NCBI GenBank assembly: GCA_003210915.1
Contig: QCUA01000002.1
Span: forward strand, 1-64,000
DNA length: 64,000 bases
DNA from: Prochlorococcus sp. AG-676-L21
GTDB lineage: Bacteria > Cyanobacteriota > Cyanobacteriia > PCC-6307 > Cyanobiaceae
Direction of reading: 5' to 3'
The position numbers and the translations under genes are program-made. Below the pieces are notes generated by a model. The model saw only the letters and a list, made by a program, of their open reading frames with translations. It did no database searches and was not told the origin of the DNA. Of the stretch, positions 10,438 through 19,177 are shown piece by piece; positions within the stretch are counted from its first letter, which is position 1, and every line of letters begins with the position of its first letter.

Positions 10438-10791
10438 GTGAACGTTCACAAGCACTTATTACTTTGTGCAACTCCTACAAACCAAAAGTGTTTTAAAGGA
10501 GATGAAGGTAAAAAGACTTGGGAATGTCTTAAAAAAACTTTAAAAAATTATGAGAATGATCCTTCTTCAAGAACTATTCAAATATTGAGATCTAAAGTTG
10601 ATTGTTTAAGAATATGTAAAAACGGACCAATTCTTCTTATTTGGCCTGATGGCATTTGGTATGAAAAAGTTTCTCCAGAAAAAGTATCAGAAATTTTCAC
10701 CTCTCATGTTATTAATGGGAATCCAATCGAAAAGTGGATTTTCAAAAAAACTCCTTTTGAAAAAAATTTTAAAGATATATATATTTCTTAA
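10438..10791 (+). CDS. thioredoxin-like [2Fe-2S] ferredoxin domain protein
   Basis: 117 residues beginning with GTG, 4 bp after dxr, so likely co-transcribed. HKHLLLCATPTNQKC supplies two cysteines, and DCLRICKNGPILLIWPDGIWY supplies the C-x3-C pair followed by a hydrophobic strand. This is the layout of Shethna-type thioredoxin-like ferredoxins related to the NuoE fold, common as small electron carriers in cyanobacteria. The partner is unknown; proximity to dxr is only suggestive, although the later MEP-pathway enzymes do need reduced ferredoxin. It converges on and overlaps the next gene by 4 bp. Confidence 0.8.
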   Translation: MNVHKHLLLCATPTNQKCFKGDEGKKTWECLKKTLKNYENDPSSRTIQILRSKVDCLRICKNGPILLIWPDGIWYEKVSPEKVSEIFTSHVINGNPIEKWIFKKTPFEKNFKDIYIS

Positions 10792-11879
10792 ATGCTTAAA
10801 AGCCAATTCTTAACTGCTTCATCAGACCAACAACCATAATGTGAATGAAAACCATTATGCCCCCCTTTATTAGTAATTAAAATAGTTAATTTATCTAATG
10901 ATTCATTTAGAGAATTTTTCAAATTTAAAGTAGATTGATATGGAACCCAAGGATCATCCTTAGCGTGAATTAAAAGAGTAGGGGGAAGATTCCTAATTAA
11001 ATTTTGAATCCTAAATATAGGTGAAGATTGATAATAATAATCCTCTAAAGATTTAAACCCCCAACTAGGTGCAGTGAAATTTGCATCAAATTCTCCTATA
11101 GTTTGTAAACCTTTAATTCTTTTACTCAAGCTACTTTTAGGAAATAAAATCCCTTCATTTTTACATCCATCCCATAATTGCCTTTTCAAACGTTGCATTA
11201 ACCATTTTTGATATAAAAAATTTCGAGGTTTTTCTATACAATTGCTGCAAGACAATAAATCTAAAGGGCTACTAACACAAGCCAATCCATCTAATAATTT
11301 TCTACTATTTTTTGAGTTATAGTCTAAGCAGGCATTAAGAAGAATAGTTCCTCCTAAAGATAATCCAACTCCAAATATAGGTATATCCTCTTTATTTTTT
11401 AAAGAATCTTTAAATTCAGAATTAAGAAATTGTCTAAAATATTTAAGCGCCAAAATAATATCATTCGAACATCTTGCGGAATAATTCCCTTTCGCCAAAT
11501 ATCTAGCTGAACCAGCTCCTCTAAGATTTAGTTTAAGAACTCCAAATCCATTATTTACCAATTTTCTAGCAATTCGTTTTAAACCAAAACGCCCAGTAGA
11601 TCCTCCTAATCCATGAGTAATAAGCACAACTCCTTTTAAACAATCAAAATTTTCTGGCAACTCCAAGAACCCTAAGAGATAATCACCCTCAAATTTTTCT
11701 GAGAGAATATTATTTATCGGCAAAAGTATTTTTTTATTTGTTTTTGCTTGGAGGAAATCAAAAATAAAGGTATCTCTTAAAGTTTGAAGGTCTCCTCCAA
11801 TCCAAGGGAAAGCTTGTTGAAAAGGTCTTTTCTTTAAATAATCTGAGAACTTAAATAAAATATTATTATTTATCACCAA
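10788..11879 (-). CDS. YheT-like alpha/beta hydrolase
   Basis: 363 residues. The alpha/beta hydrolase core shows an oxyanion segment VVLITHGLGGSTGRFG, the GFGVLKLNLRGAGSA strand typical of YheT proteins, the nucleophile elbow GVGLSLGGTIL (Ser in GxSxGG), an acid region HAKDDPWVP and a terminal NKGGHNGFHSHYG supplying the catalytic His. The substrate is not known for this family. It is the last gene of the pnt cluster, its start overlapping the 3' end of pntB by 14 bp, so it is probably co-transcribed with the transhydrogenase. Confidence 0.88.
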   Translation of the reverse strand: MVINNNILFKFSDYLKKRPFQQAFPWIGGDLQTLRDTFIFDFLQAKTNKKILLPINNILSEKFEGDYLLGFLELPENFDCLKGVVLITHGLGGSTGRFGLKRIARKLVNNGFGVLKLNLRGAGSARYLAKGNYSARCSNDIILALKYFRQFLNSEFKDSLKNKEDIPIFGVGLSLGGTILLNACLDYNSKNSRKLLDGLACVSSPLDLLSCSNCIEKPRNFLYQKWLMQRLKRQLWDGCKNEGILFPKSSLSKRIKGLQTIGEFDANFTAPSWGFKSLEDYYYQSSPIFRIQNLIRNLPPTLLIHAKDDPWVPYQSTLNLKNSLNESLDKLTILITNKGGHNGFHSHYGCWSDEAVKNWLLSI

Positions 11880-13302
11880 CTCCTAGATCCTTTAATTCTC
11901 CAATTAACTCACTTAAAACTTTCTTGGCATCACCAAAAACCATAGAGGTATTTGGCAAGTCAAACAAATCATTTTTTATCCCTGAATAACCAGCGCTCAT
12001 TCCTCTTTTTATTACAAAAACTGTTCTTGCTTCTTGTACATCAAGAACAGGCATTCCATATAAAGGAGAACTCTTATCATTTTTTGCTTGAGGATTAACA
12101 ACATCATTTGCTCCTAAGACCAAAACAACATCTGTTGCTGGGAATTCAGGGTTAACAACATCCATTTCTTTGAGTTGTTCATAAGGAACATCTGCTTCTG
12201 CCAAAAGAACATTCATATGTCCTGGCATTCTGCCTGCTACAGGATGAATCGCATATACAACTTCAATACCATTTTGTTCTAGTTTTTTTGTTACTTCTCT
12301 CAAAGTATGTTGAGCTTGAGCCACAGCAAGACCATATCCAGGCACAACGATTACCCTATTTGCTGCCTCTAATGTTAATGCACATTCTTCAACACTACAG
12401 GAAGTTATATTTGTATATTCTCCTGATCCAGAAGATGTAGTAGTTTGTGCAGATAAAGAGCCTCCAAAAAGGACAGAAATGAGAGATCTGTTCATTCCTT
12501 TGCACATTACCTGAGTTAATATCAAGCCTGCTGCTCCCACCATTGCACCGGCGACAATTAAAAGCTGACTATCTACAACGAAACCTGCCGCTGCAGCTGC
12601 GATACCTGAATAGCTATTTAAAAGAGATATAACAACAGGCATATCTGCACCACCAATTGGCAAAGTTACACCAATCCCTAAAAGAGTAGAGGCTATAACT
12701 AAGAGCCAAATCGAACTAATATTTCCGCTTATTAGATATATGAAAGCTATCAATGAAGTTACGCCAAAAACAATGTTTACAAAATGCCTAGCTTTAACCT
12801 GAGTCCATCCGGGGGTGGACAACCAACCTTGTAGTTTAGCCATTGCAACGATTGAACCTGAAAAAGTAATGGCACCAACAAATATTGAAACTGAAATTGA
12901 AACATCATTAATAAAAGGCTCTAAAGACTCTGCTTTTGCTACTTCATTAAAAGGGAATAAAAAGGCACCAATAGCTACTAATAGAGAAGACATTCCTCCA
13001 AAACCATTGAACAAAGCTACAGTCTCTGGCATTGATGTCATAGGAACCTTCTTAGCAAGCAAAGTTCCCAACAAACTCCCCACTAAAGATCCAACGATGA
13101 TCCATGCCCATGATTGAGCAGGGATTCCAGAAGTACCTAAATAGTAAGAGAGTAAACCTACAACAGAAAGCAACATAGCAAATGCTGCTAATATATTTGC
13201 CTCTCTAGCAGACCTAACTTTTGATAAACCCTTTATTCCAAGTGCTAATAACAGAACTGCTAGAAGATCTATAACGAATTTAATAATATCAGGAAGATTC
13301 AT
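11866..13302 (-). CDS. pntB: NAD(P) transhydrogenase, beta subunit
   Basis: 478 residues. The N-terminal half has about eight or nine transmembrane helices (for example FVIDLLAVLLLALGIKGL, AGFVVDSQLLIVAGAMVGAA). The C-terminal half is the NADP(H)-binding domain III, with VIVVPGYGLAVAQAQH, HPVAGRMPGHMNVLLAEA, DVVLVLGANDVVNP and IKRGMSAGYSGI. Together with the two alpha-type subunits upstream it couples hydride transfer between NADH and NADP+ to proton flow across the membrane. Gene order pntA-1, pntA-2, pntB on the minus strand, 17 bp after pntA-2. Confidence 0.97.
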   Translation of the reverse strand: MNLPDIIKFVIDLLAVLLLALGIKGLSKVRSAREANILAAFAMLLSVVGLLSYYLGTSGIPAQSWAWIIVGSLVGSLLGTLLAKKVPMTSMPETVALFNGFGGMSSLLVAIGAFLFPFNEVAKAESLEPFINDVSISVSIFVGAITFSGSIVAMAKLQGWLSTPGWTQVKARHFVNIVFGVTSLIAFIYLISGNISSIWLLVIASTLLGIGVTLPIGGADMPVVISLLNSYSGIAAAAAGFVVDSQLLIVAGAMVGAAGLILTQVMCKGMNRSLISVLFGGSLSAQTTTSSGSGEYTNITSCSVEECALTLEAANRVIVVPGYGLAVAQAQHTLREVTKKLEQNGIEVVYAIHPVAGRMPGHMNVLLAEADVPYEQLKEMDVVNPEFPATDVVLVLGANDVVNPQAKNDKSSPLYGMPVLDVQEARTVFVIKRGMSAGYSGIKNDLFDLPNTSMVFGDAKKVLSELIGELKDLGVGDK

Positions 13303-13319
13303 TTTAATTAATTGATTAA

Positions 13320-13616
13320 TTATTTATTTTTTTTTGTAGGTTTACGACTAAACATGGCAAGCATTCTGTCAGTTACAAAAAAACCACCTACAACGTTGAA
13401 AAGAGCAAATCCTAGAGATATTGATCCGATTATTAATAATGGACTATTTGGCTCTGCTTTTATAATTGCAGTTAATGCTGCCAACATCGTTATTCCTGAG
13501 ATGGCATTTGCTCCACTCATTAGGGGTGTATGAAGAGTTGGAGGGACTTTTCCTATCAACTCAAGACCTAATAAACTTCCAAGCAATAAAACCCAGAGCA
13601 AGCTATCAAAATTCAT
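13320..13616 (-). CDS. pntA-2: NAD(P) transhydrogenase, alpha subunit part 2 (membrane)
   Basis: 98 residues with three or four hydrophobic helices: SLLWVLLLGSLLGLELIG, then HTPLMSGANAISGITMLAAL and the helix LLIIGSISLGFALFNVVGGFFV. TPLMSGANAISG is the signature of the membrane part of PntA. In E. coli this is the C-terminal third of one PntA polypeptide; here it is a separate gene, as in most cyanobacteria and Rhodospirillum. It sits between pntA-1 (15 bp upstream) and pntB. Confidence 0.96.
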   Translation of the reverse strand: MNFDSLLWVLLLGSLLGLELIGKVPPTLHTPLMSGANAISGITMLAALTAIIKAEPNSPLLIIGSISLGFALFNVVGGFFVTDRMLAMFSRKPTKKNK

Positions 13617-13631
13617 AATTTAATTAAGACC

Positions 13632-14762
13632 TCATTTTTCAAAAACTTTATCTTGAAGGATAACTCCTTCATTACTTAATAAACAGCCAGAGATTAACTC
13701 ATCCTCTATGTCTAAATTAATTACACCATCTTTTATGAAAGGTGTAATCAAGGATGTTAGGTTCTTAGCATAAAGTGTGCTCGCATCATATGGAACAGAT
13801 GATGGCAACTCTCCAGCCCCTATAAGCTTTACACCATTACTAATAATAGTTTCATTAGTTTTTGTTCCTTCACAATTACCGCCTTGTGATACGGCTAAAT
13901 CAATTACTACTGCTCCTGACCTCATCTTTTCAATCATATAAGAATCTATTAAAACAGGAGCTTTTTTACCTAAGACTTGCGCTGTACAAACAGCAACATC
14001 TGCATCGGATAAATATTTAGTTAAAGTAGACTTTTGTTTTGAAAGGAATTCAGGCGTAACTGCTTTTGCATAACCACCTGATTCACCTGGTTTTTCGTCA
14101 ATTTCAGGAAGTTCTATAAATCTTGCTCCAAGAGACTCAACTTGTTCTTTTACAGCTGGCCTAATATCTGACACAAAAACAATAGCTCCAAGTCTTTTTG
14201 CTGTGGCAACTGCCTGCAATCCTGCAACTCCACCACCAAGAACAACTACTTTCGCAGGCTGTACAGTTCCTGCTGCAGTCATCAGCATCGGAAAATATCT
14301 ATCAAGTTCACTTGCTGCTAAAAGAACTGCTTTATATCCTGCGATATTGGCTTGAGAGGAAAGTACATCCGATGATTGAGCTCTACTAATCCTTGGAAGT
14401 AATTCCATTGATAAAGCTGAAATCTTATTACTAATAATAGTGTTTTGAAGTTTTTTATTAGCATATGGATTTAAAAGGCCTAGTAGTATAGCTCCCTTTT
14501 TTAACTTGCCTAAATTAGATTCAGAAGGAGTTTGAACACAAAAAACAACATCAGCATTCTCCCAAATATTTAAATTAGATTCACTAACAATTTCACCTCC
14601 AGATTCTTTGTATAAAGTGTCATTAAACCCTGATAGTTCTCCTGCTGAACTTTCTACAAAAACTTCGCATCCAAGACCTTTTAATTTTTTAACAGCTGTG
14701 GGAGTAGCTGAAACTCTTCTCTCTCCAGAGGCTGTTTCAATAGGAATGAGTATCTTTGTCAA
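13632..14762 (-). CDS. pntA-1: NAD(P) transhydrogenase, alpha subunit part 1 (NAD-binding)
   Basis: 376 residues, soluble domain I of transhydrogenase, related to alanine dehydrogenase. N-terminal IPIETASGERRVSATP; Rossmann motif VVVLGGGVAGLQAVATAKRL near residues 172-191; mobile loop and NAD site VIDLAVSQGGNCEGT; alanine-dehydrogenase-like segments SMELLPRISRAQSSDVLSSQ. First gene of the pntA-1, pntA-2, pntB, yheT-like cluster. Its promoter must lie in the 132-bp divergent spacer shared with the gene at 14895. Confidence 0.97.
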   Translation of the reverse strand: MTKILIPIETASGERRVSATPTAVKKLKGLGCEVFVESSAGELSGFNDTLYKESGGEIVSESNLNIWENADVVFCVQTPSESNLGKLKKGAILLGLLNPYANKKLQNTIISNKISALSMELLPRISRAQSSDVLSSQANIAGYKAVLLAASELDRYFPMLMTAAGTVQPAKVVVLGGGVAGLQAVATAKRLGAIVFVSDIRPAVKEQVESLGARFIELPEIDEKPGESGGYAKAVTPEFLSKQKSTLTKYLSDADVAVCTAQVLGKKAPVLIDSYMIEKMRSGAVVIDLAVSQGGNCEGTKTNETIISNGVKLIGAGELPSSVPYDASTLYAKNLTSLITPFIKDGVINLDIEDELISGCLLSNEGVILQDKVFEK

Positions 14763-14894
14763 TTTATAGTATTTTTAAACATATTAAAGATAATTTGAAT
14801 AAAGTCAAAAGTCTTGGAGTTTGAGTTTTGTTAAAAATATATTTTCTTTTTTTAAAATCATGGCTATGAAAAATATATAAGTATTAAAAATCAA

Positions 14895-15473
14895 ATGAGT
14901 ATAAAAGCTATCGAATGCCCAGATGGAGTTTGTCATAGTCATCATGGCGGCCATGCTGTTCCAAGACAAACAATGCAGAGAAACTTAGAAAAACATGGGA
15001 AAGACTGGTGTGAAAAACTAGCTGAAAGAATTTATGAAATGTCAGTTGACACTTATTCTCAAACAGTAATGCCTAGCCTTCATTCTTCAGGATGGCAAAG
15101 AAGACATCTAGATTGGGAATTTAAATTAGCCGAAAATGATTCTGAACCTGATGAAGCTCTTGTTGAAGGAATCATAAATGCTACTGAAAGTTTCCTTAGA
15201 AGCAGTGAGGTTCATAGATTATTCATTCAAGAATTAGTACAGGGTACGTTTGAAGAAGCGAATGATAAAAAAATAATTTCTAAAGCTATTAAGTCTATTA
15301 TTGAAGAGGAAATAGTTATTTCATTAAGAGAAAAAAAAGAAACTCTTTTAAGAAAAATATCTTCAAAATTAGTTTCCGAAGAAAAAGTTAGCGAGGAACT
15401 TGCAATAAATTCAGCAAAAGAAGGATTTGACGAAGTTGAAAGGTTACTCGTAAATCATACAGAGGCAGTTTAG
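14895..15473 (+). CDS. conserved hypothetical protein with His/Cys-rich N-terminus
   Basis: 192 residues; no family recognised. The N-terminus is striking: CPDGVCHSHHGGHAVPRQT has two Cys and four His within 19 residues and could bind a metal. The remainder is mostly helical and acidic, with a long amphipathic C-terminal region (EEEIVISLREKKETLLRKI) that may form a coiled coil. No signal peptide or membrane segment. It stands alone, divergent from the transhydrogenase operon. Clean ATG start and normal codon use make it a real gene; the function is unknown. Confidence 0.7.
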   Translation: MSIKAIECPDGVCHSHHGGHAVPRQTMQRNLEKHGKDWCEKLAERIYEMSVDTYSQTVMPSLHSSGWQRRHLDWEFKLAENDSEPDEALVEGIINATESFLRSSEVHRLFIQELVQGTFEEANDKKIISKAIKSIIEEEIVISLREKKETLLRKISSKLVSEEKVSEELAINSAKEGFDEVERLLVNHTEAV

Positions 15474-15627
15474 ACCTAATTCTTTATATTTTTTTTATAT
15501 TTATAGTAATAAAAGTGTCAAATATTAACTAATTATTAAATTATTGTTTGAAATTACAAAGTTGTAACTTATTAGACAATGATTAAAGCCATTCATATGC
15601 TTATCTATAGTCAATTCTAAACGGGAA

Positions 15628-15864
15628 ATGTCTAATTTTATAAGAAAAAGAATTGATGTAGCAACTTGTTGGGCGACCAACAGAATATCTGTAATGGATA
15701 CACTTGAAAAATATGAGGATAGTTACGCAATCGCAGAGGAATTCAGAGAATGGATATTGCATATTGGGGAAGAAAATGAAAACCTAAAAAATTCGGTTTT
15801 AAATTTCCCTAGTGAAATAAAAGAATTATTAAATCAAAAGATAAATGATAAATTGATCGAGTGA
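15628..15864 (+). CDS. small conserved hypothetical protein
   Basis: 78 residues, acidic and helical, soluble. SNFIRKRIDVATCWATNRI at the N-terminus is followed by Glu-rich helices (YAIAEEFREWILHIGEENEN). No known motif. Fifty-nine bases separate it from the NTRC gene on the same strand. The ATG is preceded by an A+G-rich stretch (acgggaa) that could serve as a ribosome-binding site. Function unknown. Confidence 0.55.
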   Translation: MSNFIRKRIDVATCWATNRISVMDTLEKYEDSYAIAEEFREWILHIGEENENLKNSVLNFPSEIKELLNQKINDKLIE

Positions 15865-15922
15865 AATCCGACCTTCAATAGTAGGGCTTATTGATTAATA
15901 TTAGAAATAAATAAATGTCTAA

Positions 15923-17299
15923 ATGGAAACAAAAAAAAAAGAAGACAACATTGAAAATTTAGTAATAATAGGCTCTGGTCCAGCAGGTTATACAGCTGCA
16001 ATATATGCAGCTCGTGCAAATCTTCAACCTCTTTTAGTAACGGGATTTAATTCTGGTGGAATTCCTGGGGGTCAATTAATGACAACTACTTTCGTTGAAA
16101 ACTATCCAGGTTTTCCTGATGGAGTATTAGGACCTGAATTAATGGATTTAATGAAAGCTCAAGCGGAAAGATGGGGCACGAATTTATATGAAAGTGATGT
16201 AATATCAATTGATACTAGCAAAAGGCCTTTTGAACTAAAAACCTTAGAAGGGAGTATTAGGTCAAATTCAATTATTATCGCAACTGGCGCTAGTGCTAAT
16301 AGGTTAGGTGTTATAAACGAAGATAAATTTTGGAGCAAAGGGATAAGCGCTTGCGCAATTTGTGATGGAGCAACACCACAGTTTAGAGATGAAGAATTAG
16401 CAGTTATTGGAGGTGGAGATTCTGCATGTGAAGAAGCTGCATATCTCACAAAATATGGTAGCAAGGTTCATTTATTTGTTAGATCGGAAAAATTAAGAGC
16501 TAGTGCCGCAATGATAGATAGAGTAAAAGCCAATTCAAAGATTGAAATACACTGGAATACAAAAGTAAAGAAAGCTAATGGTACTGATTGGCTTGAAAAT
16601 GTTGAAACCATTAATTCACAAAAAGACAACGTCGAAATTAAAGTTAAAGGACTTTTTTATGCTATTGGACACACTCCAAATACAAAGTTTTTAAATAATA
16701 AAATTGAATTAGATAAAAAAGGATATATTGCTTGTAATTCAGGAAGACCAGAAACTTCAATAGAGGGTATATTTGCGGCTGGCGATGTTGTAGATTCAGA
16801 GTGGAGGCAAGGGGTTACGGCTGCCGGGACAGGATGTATGGCAGCATTAGCGGCTGAGAGATGGTTAGCAGAGAAGAATTTATCAAAAATAATTGTTAGA
16901 GAAACAACCGAACCAGAAAAAACATTATCTTCATCAAGTTTTAATGAAGAGGAGACAAATGAAGATACTTTCGATTTAAACTCTGAATGGCAGAAAGGTA
17001 GTTATGCACTAAGGAAACTTTATCATGAGAGTAATAAACCAATATTAGTTATTTTTAGCTCTCCTAGTTGTGGACCATGCCATGTATTAAAACCACAACT
17101 TAAAAGAGTTATTAAGGAATTTGATGGAGCTGTACAAGGTATAGAAATTGATATTGACAAAGATCAAGAAATAGCTAAACAAGCCGGAATAAATGGAACT
17201 CCAACAATACAGCTATTTAAAGAGAAATTACTTAAAAAACAGTGGCAAGGTGTTAAACAACGTAGTGAATTTAAAGAAGCGATACAAAATATCATCTAA
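15923..17299 (+). CDS. trxB: NADPH-thioredoxin reductase fused to thioredoxin (NTRC type)
   Basis: 458 residues. Residues ~10-315 are a low-molecular-weight thioredoxin reductase: FAD motif [18 protein letters not shown], redox disulfide CAICDG (~143-148), NADPH motif [18 protein letters not shown] and second FAD motif [10 protein letters not shown]. After a ~40-residue acidic linker, residues ~350-458 are a thioredoxin domain with the active site [11 protein letters not shown]. Such fusions (NTRC) in chloroplasts and many cyanobacteria use NADPH directly to reduce peroxiredoxins and enzymes of chlorophyll and carbon metabolism. Electrons can pass from FAD through CAIC to CGPC. Confidence 0.96.
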   Translation: METKKKEDNIENLVIIGSGPAGYTAAIYAARANLQPLLVTGFNSGGIPGGQLMTTTFVENYPGFPDGVLGPELMDLMKAQAERWGTNLYESDVISIDTSKRPFELKTLEGSIRSNSIIIATGASANRLGVINEDKFWSKGISACAICDGATPQFRDEELAVIGGGDSACEEAAYLTKYGSKVHLFVRSEKLRASAAMIDRVKANSKIEIHWNTKVKKANGTDWLENVETINSQKDNVEIKVKGLFYAIGHTPNTKFLNNKIELDKKGYIACNSGRPETSIEGIFAAGDVVDSEWRQGVTAAGTGCMAALAAERWLAEKNLSKIIVRETTEPEKTLSSSSFNEEETNEDTFDLNSEWQKGSYALRKLYHESNKPILVIFSSPSCGPCHVLKPQLKRVIKEFDGAVQGIEIDIDKDQEIAKQAGINGTPTIQLFKEKLLKKQWQGVKQRSEFKEAIQNII

Positions 17300-17307
17300 G
17301 TATTATA

Positions 17308-17574
17308 TTATTTCCTTCTTATATTATTTTTAGAGTTTCCAGACCTAGGGCCACCGCCGCCTGCATTTCTCTCACGATAAGTTATCCTTCCTCTTGTTAG
17401 ATCATAAGGGCTTATTTCTACCAGTACTTTATCTCCAGCTAACAATTTAATTCTAAATTTAGTTAACTTGCCTGCCGCTCTGCATAAACATTGGTGACCT
17501 TCAGGTTGCTCTAAAGTTACCAAATAAAAACCATTTCCTTGTTCTTTTTCTATTACGCCAGATGTTTCGATCAT
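17308..17574 (-). CDS. infA: translation initiation factor IF-1, divergent form
   Basis: 88 residues. The S1/OB-fold of IF-1 is recognisable, especially IKLLAGDKVLVEISPYDLTRGRITYRER, which matches the family C-terminal strand region. The N-terminal half (GVIEKEQGNGFYLVTLEQPEGHQCLCRAAGKL) differs from typical bacterial IF-1 proteins. There is also an extra ~16-residue Gly/Arg/Asn tail (NAGGGGPRSGNSKNNIRRK). Typical IF-1 is ~72 residues and sits beside rpmJ in the ribosomal operon; this gene is isolated between NTRC and a small hypothetical gene. It may be a second paralogue; whether another infA exists cannot be seen here. Confidence 0.85.
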   Translation of the reverse strand: MIETSGVIEKEQGNGFYLVTLEQPEGHQCLCRAAGKLTKFRIKLLAGDKVLVEISPYDLTRGRITYRERNAGGGGPRSGNSKNNIRRK

Positions 17575-17678
17575 TAAATAATTTATTTTCTAGATTCATA
17601 TTATCAGAAAAGAATAAACAAAATTTATCTCAAGATAATTACATCAAATGAATTAAATTAATTGCAAAGATTTTTAAT

Positions 17679-17891
17679 TTATACAAAAAATTTGATTTCA
17701 TTAATTATTTGAAGTTGACCATAATAAAAATTTGCCTTTGCAATTTTCTCAGAATCCTCTAGTTGATCAAAAAACGTAAAGCCCAAACTTTCCCATAAAG
17801 ATGATCCGCAAACATTGTTTAATTCATTAGTTGCCTCTTGAGCAATATTATTTAACTTTCGTTCCAGATTTTTAGATTTAGAAATTGACAT
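17679..17891 (-). CDS. small hypothetical protein
   Basis: 70 residues counting from the ATG at 17889-17891 (MSISKSKNLERKLNN). A further ATG eight codons upstream would add the short hydrophobic piece MYYVLIIL, which looks less natural. The sequence is helical and charged, with one Cys and an aromatic C-terminal part (IAKANFYYGQLQ). No family recognised; moderately likely to be real because the frame uses typical codons and fills the space between infA and ycf39. Confidence 0.5.
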   Translation of the reverse strand: MSISKSKNLERKLNNIAQEATNELNNVCGSSLWESLGFTFFDQLEDSEKIAKANFYYGQLQIINEIKFFV

Positions 17892-17944
17892 CAAAATAAT
17901 TAGTACATAGTACAAATATACTATGAAATTTATTTAATGCAACT

Positions 17945-18907
17945 TTAGAAAGGAAGCCTCTTTTTTTCTTCGATGTTTAGATCAGCTTCCATTTCTTTAA
18001 GTCTTTTTAAGATCTGCTGATAATATTCTTTAATGTAATTCTCTAGAGAAGTAATATCTTCTTTCTTAAGATCTAACACCTCATAAGTGGTGCTCATATC
18101 AGAGTCTAATGCAACTCCACTACTAGTTACTTCGGCGAAGGCTAATCTCTCAGAAACATTTAATGCATCTTGAAAAAATGAAACTAAGTTCTGAGTTACT
18201 TTTATCAAAAAGGGTGAAACTCTAAAAATCTTCGCCTTCTTATTACTATATTTTTCACATAGAGCAATTACTTCATCAGAATCCCACGCCCTAAGTCCAA
18301 CTAAAGGCAGTGTAAGCTTGTAAGATTTAGGATTACTTATTGAAGTAACAATAATTTTAGCCATATCTTGGGTGTTCATGTATGCAATTTTAGTTGGAGT
18401 TCCGCTCATCCAGACGGCTTGACTATCTAAAACAGGTATAGCGAATTGACTAATGACACCTTGCATAAAAGCAGCGCATTTGAAAATTGTATAATCAAAA
18501 TTAGACTTCTCTAAAAGTTTTTCAGTGCAATACTTAATATCCATTAAAGGTACATTTCTAAACTTTTCTGTTAATAAAATTGAGAGAAAAATAACCCTTT
18601 TTATTTTTTTCGATTCACAAGCATTAAAAAGATTAAGTTTCCCATCCCAGTCAGTTTCATATATGCTTTTGGAATCTTCGGGTCTACCTGTTGCGCTATC
18701 AATAACTACTTCGATATCTTGTAGTGCGTAATCTATATCTCCAGAATTGAGTAAATTTCCCTTTGTAAGTTCACAACCCCATTCTTGGAGAAAAGAAGCT
18801 TTCCTTGGATTCCTAACAAAACATCTAACTTCATGCCCTTCTTCAATAGCTTTCTTTGCTATCTGCCTTCCAAGAGTTCCTGTTGCACCTACTAAAAGAA
18901 TCTTCAT
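17945..18907 (-). CDS. ycf39: Ycf39-like NmrA/SDR protein, photosystem II assembly factor
   Basis: 320 residues. N-terminal Rossmann motif LLVGATGTLGRQIAKKA, then HEVRCFVRNPRKASFLQEWG and IEVVIDSATGRPED, typical of atypical short-chain dehydrogenases of the NmrA/Ycf39 family. Cyanobacterial Ycf39 associates with chlorophyll synthase and Hlips and helps deliver chlorophyll to newly made D1. The C-terminal ~80 residues are helical and charged. Near petM, ycf4 and psbDC, consistent with a photosystem assembly neighbourhood. Confidence 0.9.
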   Translation of the reverse strand: MKILLVGATGTLGRQIAKKAIEEGHEVRCFVRNPRKASFLQEWGCELTKGNLLNSGDIDYALQDIEVVIDSATGRPEDSKSIYETDWDGKLNLFNACESKKIKRVIFLSILLTEKFRNVPLMDIKYCTEKLLEKSNFDYTIFKCAAFMQGVISQFAIPVLDSQAVWMSGTPTKIAYMNTQDMAKIIVTSISNPKSYKLTLPLVGLRAWDSDEVIALCEKYSNKKAKIFRVSPFLIKVTQNLVSFFQDALNVSERLAFAEVTSSGVALDSDMSTTYEVLDLKKEDITSLENYIKEYYQQILKRLKEMEADLNIEEKKRLPF

Positions 18908-18965
18908 ACTTAAGGATGTACTTAATCAGTCGAGATTAACTCACTTTCTATGGTATTCGTGAGAA

Positions 18966-19064
18966 TCAATCTCCTTGAAATTTTAATAATAATGCCCCAG
19001 CAACCAATCCAATTGGTATCAATATCCAAAAAACAGCAGCAATACTAAAAATTTCTTTAGCCAT
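18966..19064 (-). CDS. petM: cytochrome b6-f complex subunit VII (PetM)
   Basis: A 32-residue minus-strand frame starting with ATG at 19062-19064 and stopping at TGA (18966-18968). It reads [19 protein letters not shown], then [13 protein letters not shown]: one transmembrane helix with a short polar C-terminus. This matches the Prochlorococcus PetM sequence as I recall it almost residue for residue. PetM is a small peripheral helix of the b6-f complex, which carries electrons between the photosystems. Easily missed because of its length. Confidence 0.9.
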   Translation of the reverse strand: MAKEIFSIAAVFWILIPIGLVAGALLLKFQGD

Positions 19065-19177
19065 AGTAAACTTAATCAATTATTATAATTTAACGTTTAT
19101 ATGCATTTTTTTGTAAAAAAAATAAATAATGCAAATATCTTTAAATTATTTAAGTGAGGGATATAAGGTTATTTATT

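Noticed and set aside
12815-13117. 100-codon plus-strand frame inside pntB
   Set aside because: Shadow frame over a conserved membrane domain.
19154-19177. GTG start for the alpha/beta hydrolase
   Set aside because: The ATG at 19178 gives a natural N-terminus; the added residues have no support.
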